Shown here: positions 25,001 through 33,441 of the stretch, piece after piece
How positions within the stretch are numbered: position 1 is the stretch's first letter
Layout: every line of letters begins with the position of its first letter
Origin: Actinomyces sp. oral taxon 414
Lineage (GTDB): Bacteria; Actinomycetota; Actinomycetes; Actinomycetales; Actinomycetaceae
Assembly: GCF_001278845.1 (NCBI RefSeq)
Contig: NZ_CP012590.1
Span: 186,001-250,000, forward strand
Reading direction: 5' to 3'
DNA: 64,000 nt
Translations under genes and position numbers: made by a program
The notes under the pieces: generated by a model
What the model saw: the letters and a program-made list of their open reading frames with translations, nothing else
What the model was told of the DNA's origin: nothing
Database searches by the model: none

Positions 25001-27403
25001 CGCAGGGTCTTCGAGGCCCGGGCCCGCGACACCGGGCTGGACGCCTTCGGCCCGTCCCTCCACGCCGGGCTGCTGCGCGACTACCGCGACGCCCTGGGAC
25101 GCCTGCGCACGGAACTGACCGGAGAGTTGCTCGACGTCGTCCTCGCCCGGCGCGACCGGGTCCTGGACGAGGCCGGGGGGCGCGCCGAGAAGCTGCGCCA
25201 CGAGCTCGACCGCCGCAAGGGCAGCGACATCCGCAAGATTATGGACGACTACGGGGACCTGGTGACCGCCATCACCCCCTGTATTCTGGTCTCGCCCGAC
25301 TCCGTGGCCCGCTTCTTCCCGGCCCACCGCCGCTACGTCGACATTGTCGTATTCGACGAGGCCTCCCAGATCACGGTGCCCGACGCCGTGGGGGCCATGG
25401 GGCGGGGCCGCTCCACCGTCGTCGTCGGCGACCCCCAGCAGATGCCGCCGGCCGTCCCGTCCGGCGCCGGCGGGGACCTGGAGGGCGCGCGCGGCGGCGA
25501 GCGGGACTCGATCCTGGACCGGTGCCTGGACGCCGGCGTGACCCGCCACCTCCTGACCTGGCACTACCGCAGCCGGGTGGAGTCCCTCATCGCCTTCTCC
25601 AACAAGCACTACTACCACGGCGCCCTGCTGTCCTTCCCCAGTCCCCTCGCGCTGACCGGGCCCGACGACGGCCCGGGCGGCCACGGCATCTCCCTGCGGC
25701 GCGTGAACGGCAGGTACTACGGGGCGAGAGCGCGCACCAGGCACCCGGGGATCCAGACCAACACCAACCCGGTCGAGGCCCGCCAGATCGTCAACGAGGT
25801 GCTGCGGCGCTTCGAGGTCTCGCCGGATTCGGTGCCCTCCATCGGCGTGGTCACCTTCAACGCCCGCCAGCGCGACCTCATTGAGACCGAACTGCGCGAG
25901 ACGGGCTCAAAGCGGATCCTGGAGGCGCTGGAGACCCGCGACGGCCTGTTCGTGAGGAACCTGGAGAACGTCCAGGGCGAGGAGCGCGACACCATCCTGT
26001 TCTCCCTCACCTTCTCCGTCAATGAGCGCGGCGATATGCCCCTGAGCTTCGGGTCCCTGGGCCACGCCGGCGGCCACCACCGGTTCAATGTGGCCATTAC
26101 CCGGGCGCGGCGCCAGATCGTGGTGTTCTCCAGCTTCGACCCGGAGGACCTGCACGCCGAGCGCACGTCCCACCGGGGGCTGAAGGACCTGCGCGCCTAC
26201 CTGGAGCAGGCGCGCGCCCGGCGCTCGCCCCGGGCGCTGCCGGCCTCCCGCAGCCCCGTGGACCTGCACCGCAACGAGATCGCCGAGGCCCTGCGCGACG
26301 CCGGACTGGAGGTCAAGGTCGGCGTGGGCCGCTCCGCCTTCGAGATCGACCTCGTGCTCACCGCCCCGGAGCGGCCGGACCGCGCCGACCGGGAGGACGG
26401 GGAGGACCGGGAGGACCGGCCCGGGGAGCGCGCCGTCGCCGTCCTGCTGGACGGGCCCGGCTGGAACCGGCGCCGCAGCGTAATGGACCGGGACCTGCTG
26501 CCGGTCGACGTCCTGGCCACCATGGGCTGGCGGCACGTGGAGCGGGTGTGGATGCCCGAGTGGGTGGCCGCCCCCGACGCCGTCGTCGCCCGGCTGGTGG
26601 CGGCCGCCGGCGGGGAGTCCGGGCGGCTTCGCCCCGCCCCGTCCGCCCCGGCCGCTCCGCCCGCCCCGACCGGGGCGGCGGCCGAGCAGGCGACCCGGGC
26701 CGCCGCGCCCGAGGCGGCGGCCGAGACGCCCGAGGCGGCGGCGAGCGGGACGAGCCGGGCGTCCGACGCCGATGCCGGCCCCGGTTCCGCCTCCGCCGTC
26801 CGGCCCGCCGCGGAGCCCGCAGGGTCCGCAGAGTCCGCGCCGACCGCGGAACGGGACGCGCCGGACGGCCCGGCCGACTACCGCTCGTGGTCCCCCGAGG
26901 GCGTGCGCCCGCGCGACATCCTCGACCGCGCCGAGACCGACCCCGGGGCCAGGGCCCAGGTGATCGAGATGGCCCGGGCCATCTGCGACGTCGAGGCCCC
27001 GTTGACCTGTCACCGGCTCATCGTCAAGATCTGCCGCGCCTTCGACCTGTCGCGCACCGCCGCCTCGCGGGAGAAGCGGATCCGCGGGGTTCTGGGAGAT
27101 TCCTTCGCCTACATCGACGAGCACGACTTCGTGTGGCGCACGTGGGACGCCTCGCTGTTGCCGGTGTCCTACCGGCGCGGCGCCCTGGACCACGTGGACT
27201 CCATCGAGGAGATCCACCCGCGCGAGCTGGTCGCGCTCATGGCCGAGGTCCGCGCCACCAGCCCCGAGTGGTCCTCCGTCGAGGAGCTGTGCACCCAGGC
27301 CCTGCGGCGCCTGAGTGCGCGCAGGCGCAAGCTGAGCGCCCACGGCGTCCTGCCGGCGCTCACCGCCGCCCTGAAGGAGGCCGAGGCCGAGGACGAGGCA
27401 TAA
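22067..27403 (+). CDS. giant multidomain helicase-nuclease (HEPN-like, DUF4011, SF1 helicase, MTES_1575-type REase, DUF3320), copy 1
   Basis: 1778 aa. The N-terminal helical domain carries RDEALH (R91, H96), an R-x4-H motif as in HEPN RNases. A beta-rich domain follows, then a transglutaminase-like segment in which the expected Cys and His are replaced (GTSLDVAVLLAGALERLGVP and TPAAALLGYW). DUF4011 is marked by WKRSLLDLSLRNPLID. The SF1 helicase has motif I EGPPGTGKSQ near 834, motif II VVFDEASQ near 1095, VVVGDPQQMPP, WHYRSR and QGEERDTI near 1303. Next come a Vsr/MTES_1575-type nuclease (FEIDLVL near 1425, then VLLDGPGW), an Ala-rich linker and a C-terminal DUF3320. Similar helicase-nuclease chains are predicted antiphage proteins. 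A paralogue follows directly. Confidence 0.88.
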   Translation: MKLDNRNLVLKGLLGVLPPRLERYTRSALGGRTSPEALRRLLAADGPALKDPNLADLSTQIRILTARGDDGRLPPQPPGLAAALEEVRLFRDEALHSRSLSTDRALAALGAADETLRIIGAESGHDELRGLIRAVDGGRGPRRSPLDAVRVEVYGEFERIGVVGYAHAVAGVRPAVSIRLSWDRTSPDPRPVEVVLTIIEDDGVHEITEPWRLTWRASAPELNGTRALVLDRAALLQVARPGSTHVRIELHGADGATTVRRFPGPTVLPPRQWRLIGGGQWAGPALATFVQPGQDAVEALVSEALGFVGEDTGAGRGGDTGADGDASAAWWDALVAAACTALRRRRPQIEEVGSAWDRGPHLVRTGAELLSARTGTSLDVAVLLAGALERLGVPAVLLLTPAAALLGYWRNEEDAERIPASPQEAAELARNGTLGLVYPELAVRRSAAALHELTGRVRALALKELSDLVLAVPIRAARGRGASPQPLLELDEDGDVVELPAPDADAYRPITAAPPSGPQWPDAAAPAAGASDTQVHPRIEEWKRSLLDLSLRNPLIDCTSRHAVELLVPSTLIGRFEDIVNSRELVTLVSRGAGSRTPGGSKSRTALLTEERIVGVDLPASDCRRRLQALAASARTTLEETGANNLYLAVGSLVWRTDGRRLHSPLILIPVTLTPTREGDAYVVGLDEAGASTPNRSLLARYEADTGIDLVELREPVRDEHGIDIEATLRRVRARLRNHRRDDAVEASVQLGLFRFSTYRMWRDLEDDWRTITANPLVTHLLGDPNAPFADPAGGASSAPAAIDEVVEDLPLKADAAQARVVADAVEGRTLVVEGPPGTGKSQTVANLIFRALATGRTVMFVAEKASALDVVARRLREEAGIGDLLLNLHDNGMKPSEVRRALRRALELRAPGQDAAAAAGLRERLTGLRERLAGLRERLGAYREGLHAPGAEGPSYYEARQALVGAREGDPAELERARRVFEARARDTGLDAFGPSLHAGLLRDYRDALGRLRTELTGELLDVVLARRDRVLDEAGGRAEKLRHELDRRKGSDIRKIMDDYGDLVTAITPCILVSPDSVARFFPAHRRYVDIVVFDEASQITVPDAVGAMGRGRSTVVVGDPQQMPPAVPSGAGGDLEGARGGERDSILDRCLDAGVTRHLLTWHYRSRVESLIAFSNKHYYHGALLSFPSPLALTGPDDGPGGHGISLRRVNGRYYGARARTRHPGIQTNTNPVEARQIVNEVLRRFEVSPDSVPSIGVVTFNARQRDLIETELRETGSKRILEALETRDGLFVRNLENVQGEERDTILFSLTFSVNERGDMPLSFGSLGHAGGHHRFNVAITRARRQIVVFSSFDPEDLHAERTSHRGLKDLRAYLEQARARRSPRALPASRSPVDLHRNEIAEALRDAGLEVKVGVGRSAFEIDLVLTAPERPDRADREDGEDREDRPGERAVAVLLDGPGWNRRRSVMDRDLLPVDVLATMGWRHVERVWMPEWVAAPDAVVARLVAAAGGESGRLRPAPSAPAAPPAPTGAAAEQATRAAAPEAAAETPEAAASGTSRASDADAGPGSASAVRPAAEPAGSAESAPTAERDAPDGPADYRSWSPEGVRPRDILDRAETDPGARAQVIEMARAICDVEAPLTCHRLIVKICRAFDLSRTAASREKRIRGVLGDSFAYIDEHDFVWRTWDASLLPVSYRRGALDHVDSIEEIHPRELVALMAEVRATSPEWSSVEELCTQALRRLSARRRKLSAHGVLPALTAALKEAEAEDEA

Positions 27404-27434
27404 GCCCGAGCCCGGGTCGAAGGCCGGATCCCGG

Positions 27435-27469
27435 CCCCGCTCCGGGCCCCGGTCCGGCCCGGAGCGGGG
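27435..27469. terminator. hairpin between the two giant helicase genes
   Basis: A 14-bp perfect GC stem (27435-27448 with 27456-27469) and a 7-nt loop lie 31 bp after the first helicase stop. No T-tract. It would separate transcription of the two paralogues. Confidence 0.55.
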
Positions 27470-27645
27470 CGAGCGTGACCGGGGCCTCCGTGTATCTGTG
27501 AGCCGCCTCCACGACTTGGGGGAGATCGGGTTGTAATCTTCGAGCATCGGTCCGCTGCACCCAGCCGCGGCCGTCCTCAGGACCGCGTCCGCCCCGGTCT
27601 AGGCTTGAGGTAAGTGCCGCCCCCGACCCCCCATTTAGTGCCACT

Positions 27646-30600
27646 ATGAAGCTTGACAATCGCGACCTCGTCCTGCGAGGTCTCCTCGGCATCCTGCCCG
27701 CTCAGCTGGAGCGCTATCTGCGTTCCGCTCTCGGCGATCACTGCACCCCTGAGACCCTGCGCGCACTCCTGGACGGCAATGAGCCCGCCCCGGAGGTCCC
27801 CGACCTGGCCGACCTGTCCACCCAGATCCGCATCCTGGCCGCCCACGGCGCCGGCGAGGGCGGCCTCCTCGACCCGCCCGAGGGGCTGCAGGCCGCGCTG
27901 CTGCAGGTGCGCCGCTTCCGCGACGACGCGCTCGCCGGCCGGCCCTTCGACGCGCGCCGCACGCGGGCGGCCCTGCAGACCGTCGGCGAGATCCTGCGCC
28001 TGATCCAGGCCGAGGAGGGCCAGGAGGAGCTGGCCGAGCTCGCCGGCTCCGTCGACGGCGGCCGCGCCCCCGCCTCGGACCCCTTCGACGCCGTCGGCGT
28101 CGAGGTCAGGTACGTCCCCGTGTTCGGCTACGCCCACGCCGTCACCGGGGCCAGGCCCACCGCCTCCATGCGCCTGACCCTGGCGGCCGGCGTCGCCGAG
28201 CCCGGCCTGGGCACCGTCGACGTGACCCTCACCGTCGTCGAGGACGGCGGCGGGCGCGAGGTCGTCGAGCCCTGGAACCTCAGCTGGGACACCTCGCGCA
28301 CCGAGATGAGCGTCAGCCGGAAGCTGACCCTCAACCGCACCAACCTCGCGCAGGTGGTCCAGTCCGGCTCCGCCCACGTGCGCGTCGAGCTGCGCGCCGC
28401 CGACGGCCGCACGACGGTGCGCCGGTTCCTGGGGCTGACCGTGCTCTCCCCGCGGCAGTGGAAGTTCGTGGGCGGCGAGCGCTGGGCCGGCGCCGCCCTG
28501 GCGACCTTCGTCCAGCCCGAGCAGCCCGCCGTCGAGGCTCTGGCCGCCGAGGCGCTGGGACTGTCCGGCCCCGCCGACGACTCCCAGGAGGGCGCTCCCG
28601 GCGCCGAGCGGGCCGACGCCCTGGTGGGCGCCGCGGCCTCCGCGCTGCGCCGCCGCTCCCTGCGCGTCAACCCCACCGTGGGGGCGTGGCGGGCCGTGCC
28701 CCACCTCGTGCGCACCGCCGAGGACCTCCTGGAGGCGGGCGAGGGCACCACCCTCGAGGTCGCCGTGCTCCTGGCCGGCGTGCTGGAGCGCCTGGGCGTG
28801 CCCGCCACCCTCATGCTCACCCCCGACACGGCCCTCATCGCCTACGGCCGCGACGGCTCCGACGTCCACCCCACCTCCCCGCAGGAGGCCGTCGACCTCA
28901 TCGGGGGCGGCCGGATGGGCCTGGTCGACCCGGCCCGGGCGGCGAGCAGCGACGTCGTCCGCCTGGACGAGCTCGACGACGAGGCGCGCGGCCGGGCCCT
29001 GGAGGCGGTGCGCGGCGTCGTCCTCATCGTCCCCCTGGGCACCGCCCGGACCGCGGGCGTGAGCCCGCAGCCCGAGCTGAGCCGCGACGAGGACGGGCTC
29101 GTCGTCGAGCTCGACGCCGGCCCGACCGGCCCCCTCGAGGCGGCCTCGGCCCCGCTCGCGGCCGAAGCCCCGCAGCGGGCCGAGGCCGACGGGGACTCCG
29201 CGGCGCCCGCGCGCGTGGAGGTCTGGAAGCGCAGCCTGCTGGACCTGTCCCTGCGCAACCCGCTCATCGACCGCGGCTGCGCCCACGCCGTGGAGATGGA
29301 GGTGGCCCCCGAGCTGGTCCCCGGTTTCGAGGACATGGTCGGCTCCGGCGACGTCATCACCCTCCTGCCCGCCGACGACGCCGCCACCCCCGAGGAGCGG
29401 GCCGCCCTGCTGAACGAGCAGCGGCGGGTCCGCCTGGCCGTGGGCGAGGCGGAGTTCGTGCGGCGCCTGCAGCTGATGACCGTCACGGCCCGCACCATTA
29501 TCGAGGAGACGGGGGCCAACAACCTCTACCTGGCCGTGGGCACCCTGACGTGGAGCTCGGACGGGCGGCGCCTGCACTCCCCGCTCATCCTCATCCCCGT
29601 CACGCTCGACCGCGACGGCGACTCCTTCGCCATCGCGGTGGACAAGGACGGGGCTCCCACCCCGAACTTCTCCCTGCTGACCCGCTACGGGGCGGACACC
29701 GGCATCGACCTGGTCGAGCTGCGCGAGCCCGTGCGCGACGAGCACGGCGTGGACGTCGAGGCCACCCTGGCCGCCCTGCGCGCCCGGATCGAGTCCAGCG
29801 GCCGGGACGACGCCGTCGAGGCGAGCGTCCACCTGGGCCTGTTCCGCTTCTCCACCTACCGCATGTGGCGGGACCTGGCGGACGACTGGCGCACCATTAC
29901 CGACAACCCGCTGGTCGCCCACCTCCTGGACGAGTCGGGCGCCCCCTTCGCCGACCCGGCCGGCCCCCTCGACGCCGACTCCGACATCGACGCCATCGCC
30001 CAGAACCTGCCGCTGATGGCCGACGCCGCCCAGGCGCGAGTGGTGGCCGACGCGGTGGAGGGCCGCAGCCTGGTGGTGGAGGGCCCTCCCGGGACGGGCA
30101 AGTCGCAGACGGTGGCCAATATCATCTTCCGGACCCTGGCCACGGGGCGCACGGTCATGTTCGTAGCGGAGAAGGCCTCGGCGCTCGACGTGGTGGCCCG
30201 GCGGCTGCGCGAGGAGGCGGGCATCGGGGACTTGCTGCTCAACCTCCACGACAACGGCGTCAGCCCCCTGGAGGTCCGTCAGGCCCTCAGCCGGGCCCTG
30301 GGACTGCGCGTGCCGGGCTTCGACGCCGCCGAGGCGGCCGGGCTGCGCGCCCGCCTGGGCGAGCTGCGCGGGCACCTGGAGCGCTACCGCGAGGGCCTGC
30401 ACAACCAGGACGGCGACGCCCCCTCCTACTACCGGGCCCGCCAGGCGCTGGTCGGGGCCCGCGAGGGCGACCCGGCCGAGCTGGAGCGGGCGCGCGAGGT
30501 CTTCGAGGCCCGGGCCCGCGACACCGGGCTGGCCTCCTTCGACGTCGCCTGGTACAACGACCTGCTGCGCGACTACCGCGACGTCCTGGGACGCCTGCGC

Positions 30601-32679
30601 ACGGCGCTGACCGGCGAGCTGTTCGACGTCGTCATCGCCCGGCGCGACCACGTCCTGGACGAGGCCGGGGCGAGGGCCGAGGAGCTGCGCGAGGTTATCA
30701 GCCGCCGCAAGGGGAGCCTGAGCATCCGGGACCTCATGGGGACCTACGGGGACCTGGTGACCGCCATCACCCCCTGCATTCTGGTCTCGCCCGACTCCGT
30801 GGCCCGCTTCCTGCCCGTCAGGAGCCGCTACGTCGACATCGTCGTATTCGACGAGGCCTCCCAGATCACCGTGCCCGACGCCGTGGGGCCCATGGGGCGG
30901 GGGCAGACCGTGGTCGTCGTCGGCGACCCCCAGCAGATGCCCCCCGTGCCCAGGGCCGGGGGCGGGGAGCCGGCGGTCACGGCCACCCAGGATCGGGACT
31001 CGATCCTGGACCGGTGCCTGGACGCCGGGGTCGCCCGGCGCTGCCTGACCTGGCACTACCGCAGCCGGGTGGAGTCCCTCATCGCCTTCGCCAACAAGCA
31101 CTACTACGACGGCGCCCTGCTGTCCTTCCCCAGCCCCATCGCGCTCGCCGCCGGGCCCGACGACGGCCCGGGCGGCCACGGTATCTCCCTGCGGCGCGTG
31201 GACGGCAGGTACTACGGGGCGGACCTGCGCGAGGAGCACCCGGAGGTCGTGCCCAACACCAACCCGGTCGAGGCCGACGCGATCGTCGCCGAGGTGCTGC
31301 GGCGCTTCGAGGCCTCGCCGGATGCGCTGCCGTCCATCGGCGTGGTCACCTTCAACACCCGCCAGCGCGACCTCATTGAGGACCGCCTGCGCGAGACGGG
31401 CTCGGAGCGGATCCTGGAGGCGCTGGAGACCCGCGACGGCCTGTTCGTGCGGGACCTGGAGAACGTCCAGGGCGAGGAGCGCGACACCATCTTGTTCTCG
31501 GTGACCTTCTCCGCCAACGAGCGCGGCGACCTGCCGCTGAACTTCGGCTCCCTGAGCGAGGAGGGCGGGGAGCGCTGGCTCAATGTGGCCATCACCCGGG
31601 CGCGGCGCCAGATTGTGGTGTTCTCCAGCTTCGACCCGGAGGACCTGCACGCCGAGCGCTCGGCCCACCGGGGCCTGCGGGACCTGCGCGCCTACCTGGA
31701 GCAGGCCCGCGACCGCCGCTCGCCCCGGGCCCTGCCGGCCTCCCGCAGCGCGACCGACCTGCACCGCAACGAGATCGCCGAGGCCCTGCGCGACGCCGGA
31801 CTGGAGGTCAGGGTCGGCGTGGGCCACTCCGCCTTCGAGATCGACCTCGTGCTCGCCGCCCAGGGGGACCCGGAGCGCCCCGAGGTCCCCGCCGTCGCCG
31901 TCCTGCTGGACGGGCCCGGCTGGAACCGGCGCGGCGGCGTGACCGAGCGCGACCTCATGCCGGCCGACGTCCTGGCCACCATGGGCTGGCGGCGCGTGGA
32001 GCGGGTGTGGATGCCCGAGTGGGTGGCCGACCCCGGCGCCGTCGTCTCCCGGCTCGTCGACGCCGTCCGCGCCCAGCCGCCCTCGCAGGAGGCCGCGGCG
32101 GGCGGGCCCGTCACTCCGGCGGCGGACACCGAGGGCACGCCGACCAGGTCCAGCGACTACCGCGTGTGGCAGCCGGAGGGGGCGCTGGACGCGGGGCTGC
32201 TCGAGCGCGCCGAGACCGACCCCGGGGCCAGGGCCCAGGTGATCGAGATCGCCCGGGCCATCTGCGACGTCGAGTCCCCGCTGACCCGCCACCGGCTCGT
32301 GACCACCATGAGCCGCGCCCTCGGGGACGGCGACGACCCGTCGCGCGAGGAGCGGATCCGCCGGATCCTGGGCGACGACTTCGCCTACATCGACGAGCGC
32401 GACTTCGTGTGGCGTACGCGGGACGCCTCGCTGGTGCCCGCTTCCTACCGGCGCGGCGCCCTGGACCACGTGGACTCCATTGAGGAGATCCACCCGCGCG
32501 AGCTGACCGCGCTCATGGCCGAGGTCCGCGCCACCAGCCCCGAGTGGTCCTCCGTCGAGGAGCTGTGCACCGAGGCGCTGACGCGCCTGAGCACCTCCAA
32601 GCGCCCGCTGAGCACGCCCGGCGTCCTGCCGGCGCTCACCGCCGCCCTGGAGGAGGCCGAGCGCCGCCGGAGGCGGTGA
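27646..32679 (+). CDS. giant multidomain helicase-nuclease, copy 2 (tandem paralogue)
   Basis: 1677 aa with the same architecture and high similarity to copy 1 from the first residue (both begin MKLDN-R). Helicase motif I EGPPGTGKSQ is near 812, VVFDEASQ near 1068, the nuclease FEIDLVL near 1398, and DUF3320 is C-terminal. Differences: the HEPN-like R-x4-H motif is lost (RDDALA, no His), the transglutaminase-like segment is again degenerate (GTTLEVAVLLAGVL), and the linker before DUF3320 is shorter. The long identical DNA blocks in the helicase core indicate tandem duplication followed by conversion or selection. A TAGGCT at 27600-27605 is a possible -10. Whether the two proteins act together or have different specificities is unknown. 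Confidence 0.88.
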   Translation: MKLDNRDLVLRGLLGILPAQLERYLRSALGDHCTPETLRALLDGNEPAPEVPDLADLSTQIRILAAHGAGEGGLLDPPEGLQAALLQVRRFRDDALAGRPFDARRTRAALQTVGEILRLIQAEEGQEELAELAGSVDGGRAPASDPFDAVGVEVRYVPVFGYAHAVTGARPTASMRLTLAAGVAEPGLGTVDVTLTVVEDGGGREVVEPWNLSWDTSRTEMSVSRKLTLNRTNLAQVVQSGSAHVRVELRAADGRTTVRRFLGLTVLSPRQWKFVGGERWAGAALATFVQPEQPAVEALAAEALGLSGPADDSQEGAPGAERADALVGAAASALRRRSLRVNPTVGAWRAVPHLVRTAEDLLEAGEGTTLEVAVLLAGVLERLGVPATLMLTPDTALIAYGRDGSDVHPTSPQEAVDLIGGGRMGLVDPARAASSDVVRLDELDDEARGRALEAVRGVVLIVPLGTARTAGVSPQPELSRDEDGLVVELDAGPTGPLEAASAPLAAEAPQRAEADGDSAAPARVEVWKRSLLDLSLRNPLIDRGCAHAVEMEVAPELVPGFEDMVGSGDVITLLPADDAATPEERAALLNEQRRVRLAVGEAEFVRRLQLMTVTARTIIEETGANNLYLAVGTLTWSSDGRRLHSPLILIPVTLDRDGDSFAIAVDKDGAPTPNFSLLTRYGADTGIDLVELREPVRDEHGVDVEATLAALRARIESSGRDDAVEASVHLGLFRFSTYRMWRDLADDWRTITDNPLVAHLLDESGAPFADPAGPLDADSDIDAIAQNLPLMADAAQARVVADAVEGRSLVVEGPPGTGKSQTVANIIFRTLATGRTVMFVAEKASALDVVARRLREEAGIGDLLLNLHDNGVSPLEVRQALSRALGLRVPGFDAAEAAGLRARLGELRGHLERYREGLHNQDGDAPSYYRARQALVGAREGDPAELERAREVFEARARDTGLASFDVAWYNDLLRDYRDVLGRLRTALTGELFDVVIARRDHVLDEAGARAEELREVISRRKGSLSIRDLMGTYGDLVTAITPCILVSPDSVARFLPVRSRYVDIVVFDEASQITVPDAVGPMGRGQTVVVVGDPQQMPPVPRAGGGEPAVTATQDRDSILDRCLDAGVARRCLTWHYRSRVESLIAFANKHYYDGALLSFPSPIALAAGPDDGPGGHGISLRRVDGRYYGADLREEHPEVVPNTNPVEADAIVAEVLRRFEASPDALPSIGVVTFNTRQRDLIEDRLRETGSERILEALETRDGLFVRDLENVQGEERDTILFSVTFSANERGDLPLNFGSLSEEGGERWLNVAITRARRQIVVFSSFDPEDLHAERSAHRGLRDLRAYLEQARDRRSPRALPASRSATDLHRNEIAEALRDAGLEVRVGVGHSAFEIDLVLAAQGDPERPEVPAVAVLLDGPGWNRRGGVTERDLMPADVLATMGWRRVERVWMPEWVADPGAVVSRLVDAVRAQPPSQEAAAGGPVTPAADTEGTPTRSSDYRVWQPEGALDAGLLERAETDPGARAQVIEIARAICDVESPLTRHRLVTTMSRALGDGDDPSREERIRRILGDDFAYIDERDFVWRTRDASLVPASYRRGALDHVDSIEEIHPRELTALMAEVRATSPEWSSVEELCTEALTRLSTSKRPLSTPGVLPALTAALEEAERRRRR

Positions 32680-32729
32680 GCGGCGCGGCCCTGCGGGTCG
32701 AGGCGCGGCCCCCGGCCGCCGCGGGGCGT

Positions 32730-32735
32730 TATCCT
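32730..32735 (+). promoter_or_regulatory. -10 element, leaderless start of the SMI1/KNR4 gene
   Basis: TATCCT, then 6 nt, then ATG 32742, with no ribosome binding site. Confidence 0.55.
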
Positions 32736-32741
32736 GGGACG

Positions 32742-33368
32742 ATGAGCCTGGATGACGACCTGCGGCGGGTGAGGGAGAAGATGGCGGCCCTCCCGCCGCG
32801 CCTCGACCCGCAGGGCCGCCCCTCGTCCGAACCCGTTGCGTGGCGGCCGCCCTGCCGGGAGGCGGAGGCGGCGGCCTGGGAGGCCGAGCACGGGGTCGCC
32901 CTGCCCGCGGACTACCGCGCCTTCATCACCCGGGTGGCGGGCTCGGGCGACTGGCCGCACTGCGGGCTGATCGGGCTGGATGCGGCGGACTGGGACAAGA
33001 TCGACACCCCCGACCCCGCCGTCCCCTTCCCCTTCAGCCCGGCCAGCCCGCTGACACCCGCGGACGAGACGGCCTACCGGGGGGCCCTCAGACGCGGCGA
33101 GGCCGACCGCGGCTGGATACCCCTGTGCACGGAGGGCTGCGGCATGGACACGGTCCTGGTGGTCACCGCCGTCGACCCCGGGACGGCCGGCACCGTGTGG
33201 TACGTCGACGTGGCCCATGACTGCGGCGTCCTGCCCATGGTCCACCCCGCCACCGGTGCGCCCCTGCGCTTCCTGGAGTGGTTCGAACTGTGCCTGGACG
33301 CGCAAGCCGCCGGAGAAGAGGAGCCCTGCGGGAGCGATCTGGTGCCCCCCGGGTTCCTCCCGTGGTGA
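32742..33368 (+). CDS. SMI1/KNR4 (SUKH-type) family protein
   Basis: 208 aa. The pattern EAEAAAWEAEHGVALPADYR followed by FITRVAGSGDWPHCGLIGL is the typical SMI1/KNR4 core, and LRFLEWFELCLD is the usual C-terminal helix. SUKH proteins are immunity proteins for polymorphic toxins or general interaction modules. No toxin gene is adjacent, so the role is open. The leaderless start at 32742 is well placed. The gene lies between the helicase pair and the coiled-coil unknown, in the same direction as both. Confidence 0.82.
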   Translation: MSLDDDLRRVREKMAALPPRLDPQGRPSSEPVAWRPPCREAEAAAWEAEHGVALPADYRAFITRVAGSGDWPHCGLIGLDAADWDKIDTPDPAVPFPFSPASPLTPADETAYRGALRRGEADRGWIPLCTEGCGMDTVLVVTAVDPGTAGTVWYVDVAHDCGVLPMVHPATGAPLRFLEWFELCLDAQAAGEEEPCGSDLVPPGFLPW

Positions 33369-33441
33369 CGCGGATGGCGGCGGGTCGTACCGTATGAGTC
33401 GAGCGGGGCCTCTCCGTCCGAGACCGAGGAGATGAGTGACG

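Noticed and set aside
21746..25744. 1,332-codon minus-strand ORF opposite the first giant helicase
   Set aside because: It is an antisense shadow caused by GC-rich third positions. The plus-strand frame contains the conserved helicase motifs.
27577..32493. 1,638-codon minus-strand ORF opposite the second helicase
   Set aside because: Same reason: Gly/Val/Ala-rich antisense translation without motifs.
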